Assembly: GCA_905331475.1 (NCBI GenBank)
Contig: CAJNYU010000829.1
Location: 22,172 to 86,171 of the forward strand
Reading direction: 5' to 3'
DNA from: Rotaria socialis
Taxonomy: Eukaryota; Rotifera; Eurotatoria; Philodinida; Philodinidae
DNA length: 64,000 bases
The stretch's first letter is position 1. Every line of letters starts with the position of its first letter. Both the position numbers and the translations under genes were made by a program. Below the pieces are notes generated by a model. The model did no database searches. It was not told the DNA's origin and worked only from the letters and a program-made list of their open reading frames with translations. This document shows positions 46,812-58,126 of the stretch, one piece after another.

Positions 46812-48169
46812 AGGATGTATTCTAGAAAAAATATGATTGGAATTCAGAATGATGAAGAGATTTCAGAAGAAGAGACATGAAACGTACAGATGTTACAAAG
46901 GAAAGCGCGCCGATGCCTTGCACTGCTCATGTAAAAAAAGGCAAATAATCAGATTATAATCGATTAATTTTTGATTATTAATCGATTATAATCAGAAAAC
47001 CATACAAAGCAACGGTTAACTTATTAAAACTGGTTTAATTTGATTTTAATCAATTCCGAATCGATTCAGAACCAGTTACGAACCGATTAAAATCAGCTAC
47101 AGCTGATTAAAATCAATCGTACACTTTCATGAGCAGCGCTTCTATAATATCCACTGAACTCCACTAATTCATGACTAAATATTGTATTCTAACGAATATA
47201 AAGAAATAAGTAAAATCTCGATGCATAAAAGTAACTGAAAGCAGATTCCTTCATAGTAGAGGAAAAAACAATTAAACAGTGATACTTACAAAAAAGCAAA
47301 TTTTTATTGAAATTATTTAAAATAAATGTGGAAACTTCGGATTTCATCCGAAAGTTATGTGTACTGCAAAAAGTGCATGGGATGTATGAGTCATTCTAGA
47401 ATGTCTGAACACCAAAATTATCATGAGAAACTAGGCAATTTGATTTCTGGATGCAGTTTTTGTGCATTTTGAGACGTTTTTCAGGCGATGTTTCATCAGA
47501 AAGCTACGGTTTAGCTCAAAACTAATATCAGATTCGGAATCAGCGTTAAAAACTGAGTCGATTTATATATGTTGTGAATAATTCTGAGAAAGATTTATTT
47601 TTTGAAAACAAATCCCTGTACTCCTCCTCAGGGATGACCTGGCCAAAAATGACAATTTTTTCGATAACTCAACCATTTCTTGAGGGATTCTCCTCATCTT
47701 CGAACTCGACCGAGATATTCATGAGATTGAAATGTGTGGAAAATTTCATCACGGTCTGCCTCTCCTTTCGCAAGTTATCGTGCCTACGGCCGGCCGGACA
47801 CACTGACCGATTCTAGAGTGTACTCACTTTTTGAGTACACAAAAAGAAGAAAACTGTCTTAGGAAAGCATTATACGAGATCAATTGTCACGCCGCTATGT
47901 TTTGCTCAGTTTTACGTCTATTCGAAGTTTTTAAATCTTTATGTGGTTGCCTACTACTAAGTTATTATATAAAACTGTTCCTCGTGAGCTGAAATATGAT
48001 GATTAGAAAGAATGAGATCTTTCTTTAATAATGTTAGAGTCATTTCCATCTAAATAAAGCTTATTTGACTATTATTTACTACCGCCATCTATGATTTTGG
48101 TCTAGTGCGAAATTTTACCCTCTTTGATTATTCGTCCATCTAGCATGTGCAAATAGTAAGACGTGATGC
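46812..48169. other. AT-rich stretch, possible old repeat at 47340-47850
   Basis: The part 47340-47850 is compositionally distinct and ends in a small palindrome (GTGTACTCACTTTTTGAGTACAC). It may be an old insertion, but I found no matching left end. No gene seen. Confidence 0.35.
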
Positions 48170-48580
48170 TACCCATGTAGCCGATTTTATGAAATAATGG
48201 ACATTGCAGTGCATTATTTTACAATAGTCATGCAATGTATGCAATTACATGATAATGAAATCTATTTAATGCATTATATTGAATTATTTTTAATATAATC
48301 CATTGCAACGCATTGATTTATCGGCGCATCAAAATGCTTTTTTTTTGTAGTAATGCATCATAATACATCGAAAACTTCATATTAGGCATTTGTTACCCAA
48401 GATCTATATAATCCTATAAAACCGATATCTAATAACTATAAGTGTATCTCTGCGGTTCTGCACCTCTATCCCCTTAACTTAACCCTTTAACCTTAATCTA
48501 TTAGCTTATATATATCTATGCTCTTAACCTTAATCTATCTTTCTAACTTAACCCCTTAACATTCATCAGCCCTGTTATAT

Positions 48581-48612
<32 letters not shown>

Positions 48613-49659
48613 CCCATAACATATCATTTTGATCATATCGATAAGAATCTAAAACAAAAGACAATTAAGGAATAAATAAGTTTATTATTATTAAATTCGA
48701 ACGAACCGTTTCGATCATAATCGATGTCAATATAAAACACAGGCAAAAGAAATAGCAATAATTTTAATATTGAATTCAAACTTATCACTTGGATCATGTC
48801 GAATTGTAGTTGAAAGCGAAAACAGTTGAAGAACGTATATATGGCATAAGGCTACTTCAATAGTATTAAAATGGTTTCAGATTTGGAAAACAAAATGATT
48901 CATAATCTAATCTGTTATAATTGATACTGTGAGCAGTTTTAGTTCACTAGTTACATCCGAAACTGAGCAATGACGAATAGTGAAAACTTCTTTTGAGACG
49001 TTTGAGTATGTGATCTCTTTCATTTTACAGACTATTGATTCAAAACTTTAGTAGCGTTTCATTCCATCAAATAGAAACTCGAGATCGGATTTCGGTTCGT
49101 TAGTGCACATTTAAGCTATTGAAACTCGGAAACTCTTCGGCTTACCCGGAGAAATATTTTTGAAACTGAAAGGATAATCTGATATACCTCATCAGATTTT
49201 GAGTCAAGTTTTCAATAGTGTAGGATTCCGTTATCGGGGAACATGGATTCGAAAAATACTTTTAGCGCCGTAATTCAGGTTACATTTTTTATTAGATATT
49301 TAACTTGTACGACTCTTATGGAAAGCGCTTGATACACAGAAAGCTGTGGCAAATCAAACATCTGCCTATCAAATCACTTTTTCAATATTTCTTGTACGAA
49401 AATAGTGAATTTTCTAATTTAAAAACATTACTCTAAATAATGCATTACATTGCATTGAATAATAATGCCTTATTCTCAATTTCTACATTATACCTGATAA
49501 TGCATTATCTTATAATTCTCCATTATTTGGAATAATGCATTGAAATGCATTGAAAAGTCAAAAAATAACTAATTATAATGCATTAATTCATGTTTTTTTT
49601 AAATAATGGAAAATAATGGGTCATTTTCCATTATTTATCCATTATCGGCTACATGGGTA
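48170..49659. mobile_element. 1.5-kb non-autonomous element, TACCCATGTAGCCGAT ends
   Basis: Terminal inverted repeats TACCCATGTAGCCGAT and ATCGGCTACATGGGTA are perfect over 16 bases and continue imperfectly inward (AATAATGGAC on the left, CCATTATTTATCC on the right). Both subterminal zones are full of AATGCATTA/TAATGCATT words. The interior has CTTAACCTTAATC repeats (48470-48560), an (AT)n run near 48590, and no transposase frame. Confidence 0.7.
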
Positions 49660-50177
49660 CGCCTTGAGAACTGATTGAATATTGTTATTATCAATTATAC
49701 AACTATCCTGGTTTGTTTTTGTTTTCTTTTATGGTGTCGATGAAGGTGAATTGTGAACATTGCTCAGGCTACTGTGAAGTTTTTATTTTGTAGTTAACTA
49801 TTATTTTCTTGGCTAGAATATTAGCGTAGGACGATCTTAGTTGTTCTTCTACTGATAAAGAAATTTTAAATATTTTTCTTGTATTTGCTTCAGTAGTAAC
49901 TTCGGTTGGTCTTTAGAACACTCAACTTAAGCGTTTAGTAATCAAGTGAAAAATCTTTTCTATAATGATAAAAGTGAATCAGAAAGCCATAAAAAAGGCG
50001 AATTCTTCGAATCAACCCCAGCAAATTCATTCACATTAACTAGAACTAATAATTTCTAATGTCATATGTAGTATACATCATTATCAAGGGAAACTGATAA
50101 TCAATGACAGTAGTTAAATATCATCGCCAACTGTTGCAAGGTAGTTACAATTTTTTTGTAAAAAAATCAACAATTTT

Positions 50178-50433
50178 ACCCAGGTCGTTCATTCCTACAA
50201 TCAGATCCAATCGTATCCTACTCTGGGATCCGATGCGCCAAAAAAGACTGCTATACTCAACTTCTAAAAAGCTCTTTTGCACTTGATAGAATTTTGATAT
50301 TTTTTAAAATTCTTCTGTCGGATCCGCCAATATTTTCGAAACCCAGAATCCAACTGGACTTCCTCGGCTAGTAGGATGTTTTAGGATCCGATAGAATCTG
50401 ATAGAATCCATCGTCGGATTAGTCGACCTGGGT
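50178..50433. mobile_element. 256-bp MITE, CCCAGGTCG family
   Basis: Inverted ends ACCCAGGTCG and CGACCTGGGT. The interior is made of GGATCCGAT/ATCGTATCC-type words in both orientations. It is the first of a cluster of elements with these ends between 50 and 58 kb. Confidence 0.65.
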
Positions 50434-50990
50434 AGTTGGTTTTGAATTCACTTCACACAAATATGAGTGAATTTGCCGTTAATGATTCTATAATATTGCT
50501 ATTTCTACGTCTGTTAATGTTAGTTCGATTATATTCATTAAAATTCTTTAGTTGAGTCAAAAATCTAAACAATTCCTTTAAATCATGCTCAATGTTACTA
50601 GATTTTCTTCGATTATTGGAGCTGCGAATCGATGAAAATCATGTAAATGTTGATTCTTACGCTTATTTTTTTACATGGGTGCCGCCTGGAGTATAGCCGC
50701 CCTCTAGTACGTTTACGCGTGTTCTGTAACACCACCACATGTTTCCTACTACAACAGCATTAGTACTACAGTCTGTCTCCAGCGCCATATCTTTCAACCA
50801 GTATTCTCTCACTCACTCATTCTTTCTCTCATTATTTATTACCGTCCGTTGTTGTTGAATTGTATTGTCCAATAATGGTTCATGATGTTGAGTTGTTGTT
50901 GATTTTGACACAAATCAATTGTGTTCAGAATTTGCAATGGTTCAACCGCCAGAGTTCAGATGTAACGACCGAGGTCTGCCAGAGTCCCCA

Positions 50991-51255
50991 TGTAACGATA
51001 AATATGGGACCCTTGCTAGTTGATGTATTAAGAGAAACTGAATAGAGGTGGAGCGGCTTACAGCCACTCTCGGTAATAATGCTTATTCGCTTCTTCACAT
51101 GTCCAGAGTGTACCAACTTCATATATAACACACGTATATATAGGAAAGAGATGGGAGAGGGGCTAGATAGAGACATGAAAGAGAGATATTAGAACAATGG
51201 AAAGTGAACAGAAGGAGGATGAAGGATAATAATCGAAGCGTGCCATCAATATCGG
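50991..51255. repeat. dispersed repeat, copy 2 (TGTAACGATAAATATGGG)
   Basis: Near-identical by eye to 44644-44913. Upstream, at 50961, a related TGTAACGACCGAGGTCTGCC occurs, similar to the start of the solo LTR at 13387, so both may derive from LTR sequence. Confidence 0.55.
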
Positions 51256-51517
51256 CACAGTACCATTAGAATTACGGACTAAATTTTAATTTTACTTGGA
51301 GAAATAAAAGTAAAAAATGCACTTTAAAACTTTTACTGTAAGAATTTCAAAACTAAAGTAGAAACTGACAGTGTTATCGAAATTCATCATTAAGTTTTTG
51401 TTGGAACAAAAATATTATTATCTATCAATTAAGAGAGAATCTTTCCTTATCCAGATCGAAAATACAGACGTCAGATCTTACGCTTGGAAATGTTTTTGTA
51501 CGATCTTCACCAAGAAT

Positions 51518-51695
51518 CCCAGGTCGAAAAATCTGACACAAGATCTTATGAAGCACATACAAGATCTTGGAATACGGGCGAAATCTTACAAGAATCTGAC
51601 AAAAAAATGGTAGTTCCTGAAATTTTAGATCAGGTCAAACAATCAGATTCTTGAAAGATCTTATGAGATCTCGCAATATGATTGTTCGACCTGGG
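51518..51695. mobile_element. 178-bp MITE, CCCAGGTCG family, 7-bp target duplication
   Basis: Ends CCCAGGTCGAA and TTCGACCTGGG are inverted and flanked by CAAGAAT at 51511-51517 and 51696-51702. The interior is rich in AAGATCTTA words in both orientations. This is the clearest member of the family because its target duplication is intact. Confidence 0.7.
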
Positions 51696-51702
51696 CAAGA
51701 AT

Positions 51703-52312
51703 CCTTCAACATTGTATGTTTTCGTGCTCTTGAAAGATTTTATCAGATTCCGACTGTCAGATGAGAGCGGAAAATCTTGTAAGAATGTCGCAGTAAGAAA
51801 CTTATTGGAACAGACTGATTGCGTCTTGTCAGATCATATAAGATTCATACAAAAATAAACATACACCACGACAAAATGTAGATCTTGTCTGTTCCTATCC
51901 AATCGTGTATGAGTAGTCCTATTATTTTATTATTCGAGAGCTCTTGATTCCATTCGTTTTGAAATGAAAAACTGTAGAAACCAAATAGGACTCCGCTGCA
52001 TCAATATTCTTTTTTCCTATTTTTCTATATTCATATAATACAGAAATTCCAATATTTATTTTTCTAGTTTTCTATATTAGTAATATTGAAAAGCCTATAT
52101 TTCGTTGCGGATTTTTCGTTTGTAATAAGATATTTAGGATAATTTCTCTTATGCATGATTTTTCTGAGTATTATGTTATGAATTTATTGTCTAATGAGAA
52201 GTCTCGATGTAGATATCTCTGAACGTGGCTTTTTAATAAGAGTATCCTTGACTGCGCGAAATGAGCGTGTATTATAGTTGATGAATGAAAGCAGAAAACA
52301 ATGAATATTATA
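51703..52312. other. AT-rich stretch with scattered MITE debris
   Basis: Words such as AAGATTTTATCAGATTCC (near 51737) resemble the interior of the CCCAGGTCG family. No gene. Confidence 0.4.
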
Positions 52313-53043
52313 CCCAGGTCGAAAATTCAGATGTAAGATCTTGCGAAACCAGATAGGATCGTACAAAAAATTGGCGTCTCTGAAATCTTACATTAAGTGT
52401 TAGGATCCGCACTTCTCTTTATTAAAATAATGTAACGTGAACCTAAACCATTCACAGAAAAAAAGAAAAAGGAAAAAACAAGAAAACAAACAATAACAAA
52501 AAGCAAAATAGATAACTTAAATCACCATATTGGATAAATCATCATTCTCATCATCACGTAGAAACAACAACATATATATCAGAGGGAGAAGAGAGAGAAG
52601 GCAAGAAAAAGAAGAAGGAGGAGGATCGTTCATCTATATAACATATATAGATGGCAAATACTAACAAAGACTTAAAATAAGACGCTTGACAGATCTTTCA
52701 AGAATATGATTTTACACCTTGAGGTAAGATTTCTGAGGCTACGATTTTCGTACGATTTTTTGTCGGCTCTTAAATGATCATATAATATCGGATGCAGAAT
52801 CTTATTAGATCTTGATATCAGATTGTTTCCCCTCGGTATATTTTTAAAGAAATCACTTGAAATCTTACTGTGATATTTTATAGGATTATGCAAGATTGAA
52901 TAGTTGGAACATTTAAGAAACGTGTTGTAAGAACTGCCATCAGATCTCAGAGACGACGATTTTTTGTATGATTTCCTGTATGATCATGCACGATATTAGC
53001 ATATGATCGGATATGATCATACTCTATGATTTTTCAGTCTGGA
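52313..53043. mobile_element. CCCAGGTCG-family element split by a nested insertion
   Basis: The left end CCCAGGTCGAAAATTCAG starts at 52313 and AAGATCTT-type interior runs to about 52398. Then TGTTAGGATCCGC begins another sequence that ends CAAATACTAACA at 52664, after which AGATCTTTCAAGAATATGA-type MITE interior resumes to about 53043. The inner 266 bases have TGTTAG/CTAACA ends like the element at 1674. Thus one transposon has inserted into another. A CGACCTGGG right end was not found. Confidence 0.5.
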
Positions 53044-53173
53044 TTATACCTCCCCAGGTCTAAACTGCCAAATAGCATGCAATAAAATTTACCACTTTTC
53101 CCGATAGGATTCGATGGGACCCGCCAGCCGTATATATCTTTCTGGGTATGGTAACTTTGATTCTTTTAACGTT

Positions 53174-53474
53174 CCCAGGGCAAACAATCAGATGTTAAGA
53201 TCTGATAAGATTCTGCATCTGATCTTATATGATCGTGTAAGATCCGACAAAAAATCGTACAAAAATCGTAGTCTCTGAGATCTTAGATCAAGTCGCAGAA
53301 TGAGATTCTTGAAGGATCTTATCAATGTGTACGATCTTTCAAGAATCTGATTGTGAGACTTGATCTAAGATCTCAGAGACTACGATTTTTTGTCAGATTC
53401 TTGTACGACTTCGCACATATTCCAAGATCTTGTAAGTAATTCATAAGATCTTGTGTCAGATTCTTCGACCTGGG
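53174..53474. mobile_element. 301-bp hairpin MITE, CCCAGG family
   Basis: Ends CCCAGGGCAAACAATCAGA and the inverted TCTTCGACCTGGG. Inner arms are long complements: GTAGTCTCTGAGATCTTAGA at about 53268 against its inverse TCTAAGATCTCAGAGACTAC at about 53370, around AAGATCCTTCAAGAATC repeats. Confidence 0.65.
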
Positions 53475-53812
53475 TTCAGCTACAATATTTTAATTACAAC
53501 TGAAAAAAATGTATCTGCAACTATTATTGTAGTCAATGATCATTCATTTTCATAATTTTTTGAGCTAAAAGCTATTATTGTACTGTTGTAATAATCTATC
53601 TGTAGACTCTGCTGAGTAATCAAGATAAAAATCCTTTGCATCTAACCATATGTAATTAATTATATTTATCTTGATATTTTTTTCTCTTCAGGAGAACTAC
53701 TTGAAATCGATAAATTCTCACTAAATTTGATTAGTTGAAGTAACTTGAACAAATTATCGGCATACATTAAATCTAAAAACAATAAATAGATTCCATTTAG
53801 CACCAATATTAA

Positions 53813-55171
53813 ATGCATTTCAAACATATAATTTTTCTTATTACAATTTTAATGATAGCATTTATCTCGAGTGGAACAATTTGGCCTTCAATTCACGGAA
53901 TGGCATCTGTCAATTGTAAAGCTAATATTATGTCCAATGATTCGACTAAATTTCATAACTATTACTATAAGAATAATAGTTTGCAATATCAAAGTCTATG
54001 TGATCGGTACTCAGAAGGGGTGAATATTCACAACTATCAAAAACTTAAAGATCATGAATGTGAAACAATAGCAAATGCGTGCCGAATTCCCTCTTGTTCA
54101 GCGGCCATCGATATTGTGGTGTTGTGGGTCAATATCGACGACGGCAATTTGAAAAATTTATTTCGTTCAATTATTAGTTCTCCTGAACTGGTTTTAGATT
54201 CTAGGCACAATCAAATTTCCGAGAACAGAGTTCATGATTTCAAGCAACAGAATCGACTTTTAAGACCAAGTAAGCAATACTTTAGTATGATGAGATCACC
54301 TCTGCGCGATTCGATTTCCTCGAACCGGTTTCGTGATTTGAAACAGTTGAAATATTTTCTCAGATCTGTCGAAGAAAATGGCAGAGAATGGGCCAGAAGG
54401 ATATTTCTTATAACAAATAATCAAGTTCCAGATTACCTAAACATTAATCATTTGAGAATAAGAATTGTAAATCATCAACAACTTTTCAAGTACACAAATG
54501 TAACACCTCCAAAACATCCTCTATTCAATTCAATGGCAATTCAATCCATGGTACACAATATTCCAACTCTATCATCTCCATTTTATTTATTCGACGATGA
54601 CATATTGATCAGAAAATATTTACTAGTTACTACAATTATTGATGGGAACAAAAGTATAGTTGACTTGGGTAATAATCTGTTCAATATACTTTCCAAGCCA
54701 CTGTCACTCTTTGACAACCATGTACATACTGCTATCAATATGGTAAAGAGGATTAAATCAATTAGTTTACTTGGAAGTAATGATCTGCATTATATTGCTT
54801 TTCATGGTCCATTACTTCTTTATCGAGAAATTGGTATTAAAATATGGAATGAATTTCGAGAGGAAATGAAATTGATGATTTCACATCCATTCAGAATGCC
54901 TACAGACCCTTCAATACAAACACTGTATATTTACATGGGCTATTCGGATTATTATACATTTTTAAAAACACGAAACATACTGAAATTTGAGATGCTAACT
55001 AATTCTCAACCTGAGAAAATTCGAAATACGTTGCGAACTGCATTTGCTGATAAAACTGTCTATTTTGTGTGTGTAAATGACGACTTTCAATTATTGACTA
55101 AACAGATGCAACAGTGTGTGAATGAAGCATATGACAGCATTTTCCCAAAGTGTTCTTCATTTGAATATTAA
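53813..55171 (+). CDS. Stealth-family (GNPTAB-like) sugar-phosphate transferase
   Basis: A single exon of 452 residues, ATG 53813 to TAA, 13 bases after a TTTAG acceptor (possible trans-splice site). Residues 5-23 are a hydrophobic signal anchor, so a type II Golgi/secretory protein is likely. The four conserved Stealth regions are all visible: CR1 about 99-111 (IDIVVLWVNIDDG), CR2 about 173-265 (RDLKQLKYFLRSVE, RRIFLITNNQVPDYLN, FNSMAIQSMVHNIP, FYLFDDD), CR3 about 327-377 (YIAFHGPLLLYREIG, SHPFRMPTDPSIQ) and CR4 about 417-424 (YFVCVNDDF). Stealth proteins transfer hexose-1-phosphate; GNPTAB makes the mannose-6-phosphate tag, and bacterial and protist members make surface glycans. This one lacks the Notch, DMAP and EF-hand inserts of GNPTAB and is closer in size to microbial forms. 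The acceptor is unknown. Confidence 0.85.
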   Translation: MHFKHIIFLITILMIAFISSGTIWPSIHGMASVNCKANIMSNDSTKFHNYYYKNNSLQYQSLCDRYSEGVNIHNYQKLKDHECETIANACRIPSCSAAIDIVVLWVNIDDGNLKNLFRSIISSPELVLDSRHNQISENRVHDFKQQNRLLRPSKQYFSMMRSPLRDSISSNRFRDLKQLKYFLRSVEENGREWARRIFLITNNQVPDYLNINHLRIRIVNHQQLFKYTNVTPPKHPLFNSMAIQSMVHNIPTLSSPFYLFDDDILIRKYLLVTTIIDGNKSIVDLGNNLFNILSKPLSLFDNHVHTAINMVKRIKSISLLGSNDLHYIAFHGPLLLYREIGIKIWNEFREEMKLMISHPFRMPTDPSIQTLYIYMGYSDYYTFLKTRNILKFEMLTNSQPEKIRNTLRTAFADKTVYFVCVNDDFQLLTKQMQQCVNEAYDSIFPKCSSFEY

Positions 55172-56187
55172 ATTTTTGAATTAACAATAAACTTATATTA
55201 AACTACGATATGAGGTTCGCCCAAAATAATTTGCTGGGTGTGGGGTGAGGGTTTGATTAGTGCTGACTCACATCCTTCCACACCCACACCATCACACAAA
55301 CAGTACATTTTTACCTATTTCAGAAAAAACGAAAATTATAGAAAAAATAGAAAAAAATTTAATTTGCCATAGGTGAGATTAAAATTTTAATTTCCCCTCC
55401 AACATATACATAATAATTCAAGTGTAGTGTGCTGGTATTTTAAATCCATTTTTTTATAATAATTAAAGACTCTTATATGTTGTATAAATATTGTTGTGAA
55501 AGTGAAAAATCTGTTCTTTTCAAATATACCATATAGTAATATGATACAATCGATGTTGATAGTTCCTGTTAGTTGCAGTGCTGCATCGGTGCGACGTTTC
55601 GTACTGGGACCCGAACCGGCTCATTTTTCCACACGCGAAGCCGATCGAACCTGGTGGCTTCACATCAGGAACCGAGCCTTACCCAGATACATATTCCCGG
55701 TACTCTACCGGGCACAACCGGGTAATAGCCAAAATTTGGCAGATAGTTTAGTAGTTAGAATAAATGGATAGTAAACTAAATCAAAAACTACGTTTTTGTT
55801 GTATCAGTATATATATATATAGCAGAACTGAAATATAAAATAATAATGAAAAAACATCATAAATTATTGAAGAATGGATACTGGCGATGATTCATGAGAA
55901 TTTATAATGGATTAGTTAAATAAAGGAGCTAATACTGTTTGTGAACTTTCTCGAAAATTAGGAAAACTAAGTTGTTCTTCGGTTACGTAACTCCTCATTG
56001 CTATTGGATAAAATTAGTGAATAATGATCCAAGAGAGTACAAACCTGTACCTCTTCACTTAAATCGAAAATAATCTTTTAAATTAAAATTTTATTCTAGA
56101 TGCCATTGATTTGCTGGTGGGGCGTCGGGCATATAAACATTTCTCCGTCAGACCCGGTTGCAGGACTCTACTTTTAGTATAACTTAA
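55172..56187. other. stretch downstream of the Stealth gene
   Basis: Contains a telomere-like dyad (55235-55296) and a GC-richer patch at 55560-55740 with GGGACCCGAACCGG-type words that may be an old insertion. No gene supported. Confidence 0.4.
55235..55296. repeat. telomere-like dyad
   Basis: GGGTGTGGGGTGAGGG on the left and CCACACCCACACCATCAC on the right, about 28 bases apart, 64 bases after the Stealth stop codon. Confidence 0.55.
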
Positions 56188-57414
56188 TGCTGGTCGCTCA
56201 ATTGAATGCAGGAGACCACTAATGTTGTTGCGAATGAATGTTTAAGTATCTGTGATCATGGTCATTAGAGCCCATTGGCTTCTACTCGGACCCCATTGGC
56301 TTCTACTCGGACCCAGGAACAAAACCTGATTATTCGGCATTGATTGACAGAAATTGTTTTGTTAGTTTTACTCGAACCAACGTAAACTGATTTATAAAGA
56401 TTAGAAGACTTTGTTGGCTAGTAAATTTTAATCGAGCAGTGCGTGTTTCCTTAAAAAGAAATTCCCAGGTGAATCAATCCGATACCGAATTCCATCGGAT
56501 TCTATGGGGTCCTACCATCCGACGAAATCCCGTCGGATTCCTAGTTGAGGAATCATTGTCGGATCCGACAGTCGTATTTCCAATCATAACCAATTGTCGG
56601 ANTATATATATATATCAGTTGAAAAAGTGTAATCCTTTGAACGAAGAATAAAAAACCCTTTTGATGATGGAGTAGAACAATAAATCCCCGTAAATCCCTC
56701 ACCGTAGAATAAAATACCCTTTTTAAGTAAGTAATAAACCCTTTTCTCGAGACCGTAGAATAAAATACCCTTAGTACGAAAGTAATAAACCCTTTTATTG
56801 AAACCGCATATTAAAATACCCTTGAAGATAAAATCATATACCCTTCTCCTTAAATCTCAGATTAATAAACCCTTTTTGTTCTTGTATCATCTTTTTTTCA
56901 TATACCCTTCGTTTCATAAACCCTTTAAGGGTTTATGGCGTTGTCATAAACCCTCCAAGGGTTTAGCATGATTTGTAGAAAGGACAAGGGTTTATTATTC
57001 TACTCTTTTTTTTTACAGTGTGGTCGCTCAATTGAATGCAGGAGACCACTAATGTTGTTGCGAATGAATGTTTAAGTATCTGTGATCATGGTCATTAGAG
57101 CCCATTGGCTTCTACTCGGACCCAGGAACAAAACCTGATTATTCGGCATTGATTGACAGAAATTGTTTTGTTAGTTTTACTCGAAACAACGTAAACTGAT
57201 TTATAAAGATTAGAAGACTTTGTTGGCTAGTAAATTTTAATCGAGCAGTGCGTGTTTCCTCAAAAAGAAATTCCCAGGTGAATCAATCCGATACCGAATT
57301 CCATCGGATTCTATGGGGTCCTGCCATCCGACGAAATCCCGTCGGATTCCTAGTTGAGGAATCATTGTCGGATCCGACAGTCGTATTTCCAATCATATCC
57401 AATTGTCGGAACTA
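56188..57414. repeat. direct repeat of about 400 bp around an N and a MITE relative
   Basis: Bases 56190-56601 and 57021-57412 are near-identical copies (both start TGGTCGCTCAATTGAATGCA). Copy 1 holds an extra 21-bp duplication (CCCATTGGCTTCTACTCGG twice). Copy 1 ends exactly at an N (56602), after which TA repeats and an AAACCC-rich body ending TTTTACAGTG (relative of the MITE at 44403) lead into copy 2. Either a tandem duplication with an insertion or an assembly artefact at the N. Confidence 0.65.
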
Positions 57415-57618
57415 ATGAAATCCGAAGCATTCCGGTTCCGATAGACGGTTGATGTCGGATTTTATCAGTTTCCGATACTACGATCCGATATCGATTCCGG
57501 AGCCAGGAATCCTACGATAATCCGATAGTTTTCTTGCGCCTTCCGAAGAGCCCCGTCGGATTCCAATAGGAATCGATCGGAACTCATCGGATCCTCGGCT
57601 AGGATTCATTTTCCTGGG
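57273..57618. mobile_element. 346-bp element, CCCAGG...CCTGGG family, GGATCCGA-rich
   Basis: Ends CCCAGGTGAATCAATCCGA and, inverted, ATTCATTTTCCTGGG. The interior is full of TCGGATTC/GAATCCGA words. A truncated copy starts at about 56465 and is cut off by the N at 56602. Confidence 0.6.
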
Positions 57619-58126
57619 TTCATGCCTTTTTACTTTTATATTGTTTACATGCATACCGTTCAGTTAAAAAACATTGTTTTATTTATCATGGACTACCTGA
57701 TGAATAAAAGAAATAATAAACAACCTTTGTGATACATGCTTTAATTCGTTTATCAGAAGATTTTCATTAGCAGTAGGAGCTAATTGCAATTAATTATTGT
57801 GGAATCCCTATCGGATCGTTGAGAGCTTATGGGAAGTATGCTACTCATAAAACAGAAAAAGTAAAATAGTACATTGTATGTTTGCGAAGCAGCAATTAGA
57901 ATCCATTCAGAATACTGCTAAAATCCGAGTCCCAAAAAAGTTGATCAAACTTTCGGGTCCGGATTCGAAAAGTGGTTATGCAAATAGTCGTTGATGGAAT
58001 GTCGTCGGTGGTCAGCTAATGTGCTGTTAGTGGTAGCAAAATTCATATGCAGAAACAGGTGAAGTTGGTTTGAAAAAATCTACATGTGAACCTAGAGTTG
58101 TGCGAAAAGAAGGTCTTTAGAAAAAG
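57619..58126. other. AT-rich stretch
   Basis: No gene recognised; it may include the decayed left part of the transposon relic that follows. Confidence 0.35.
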
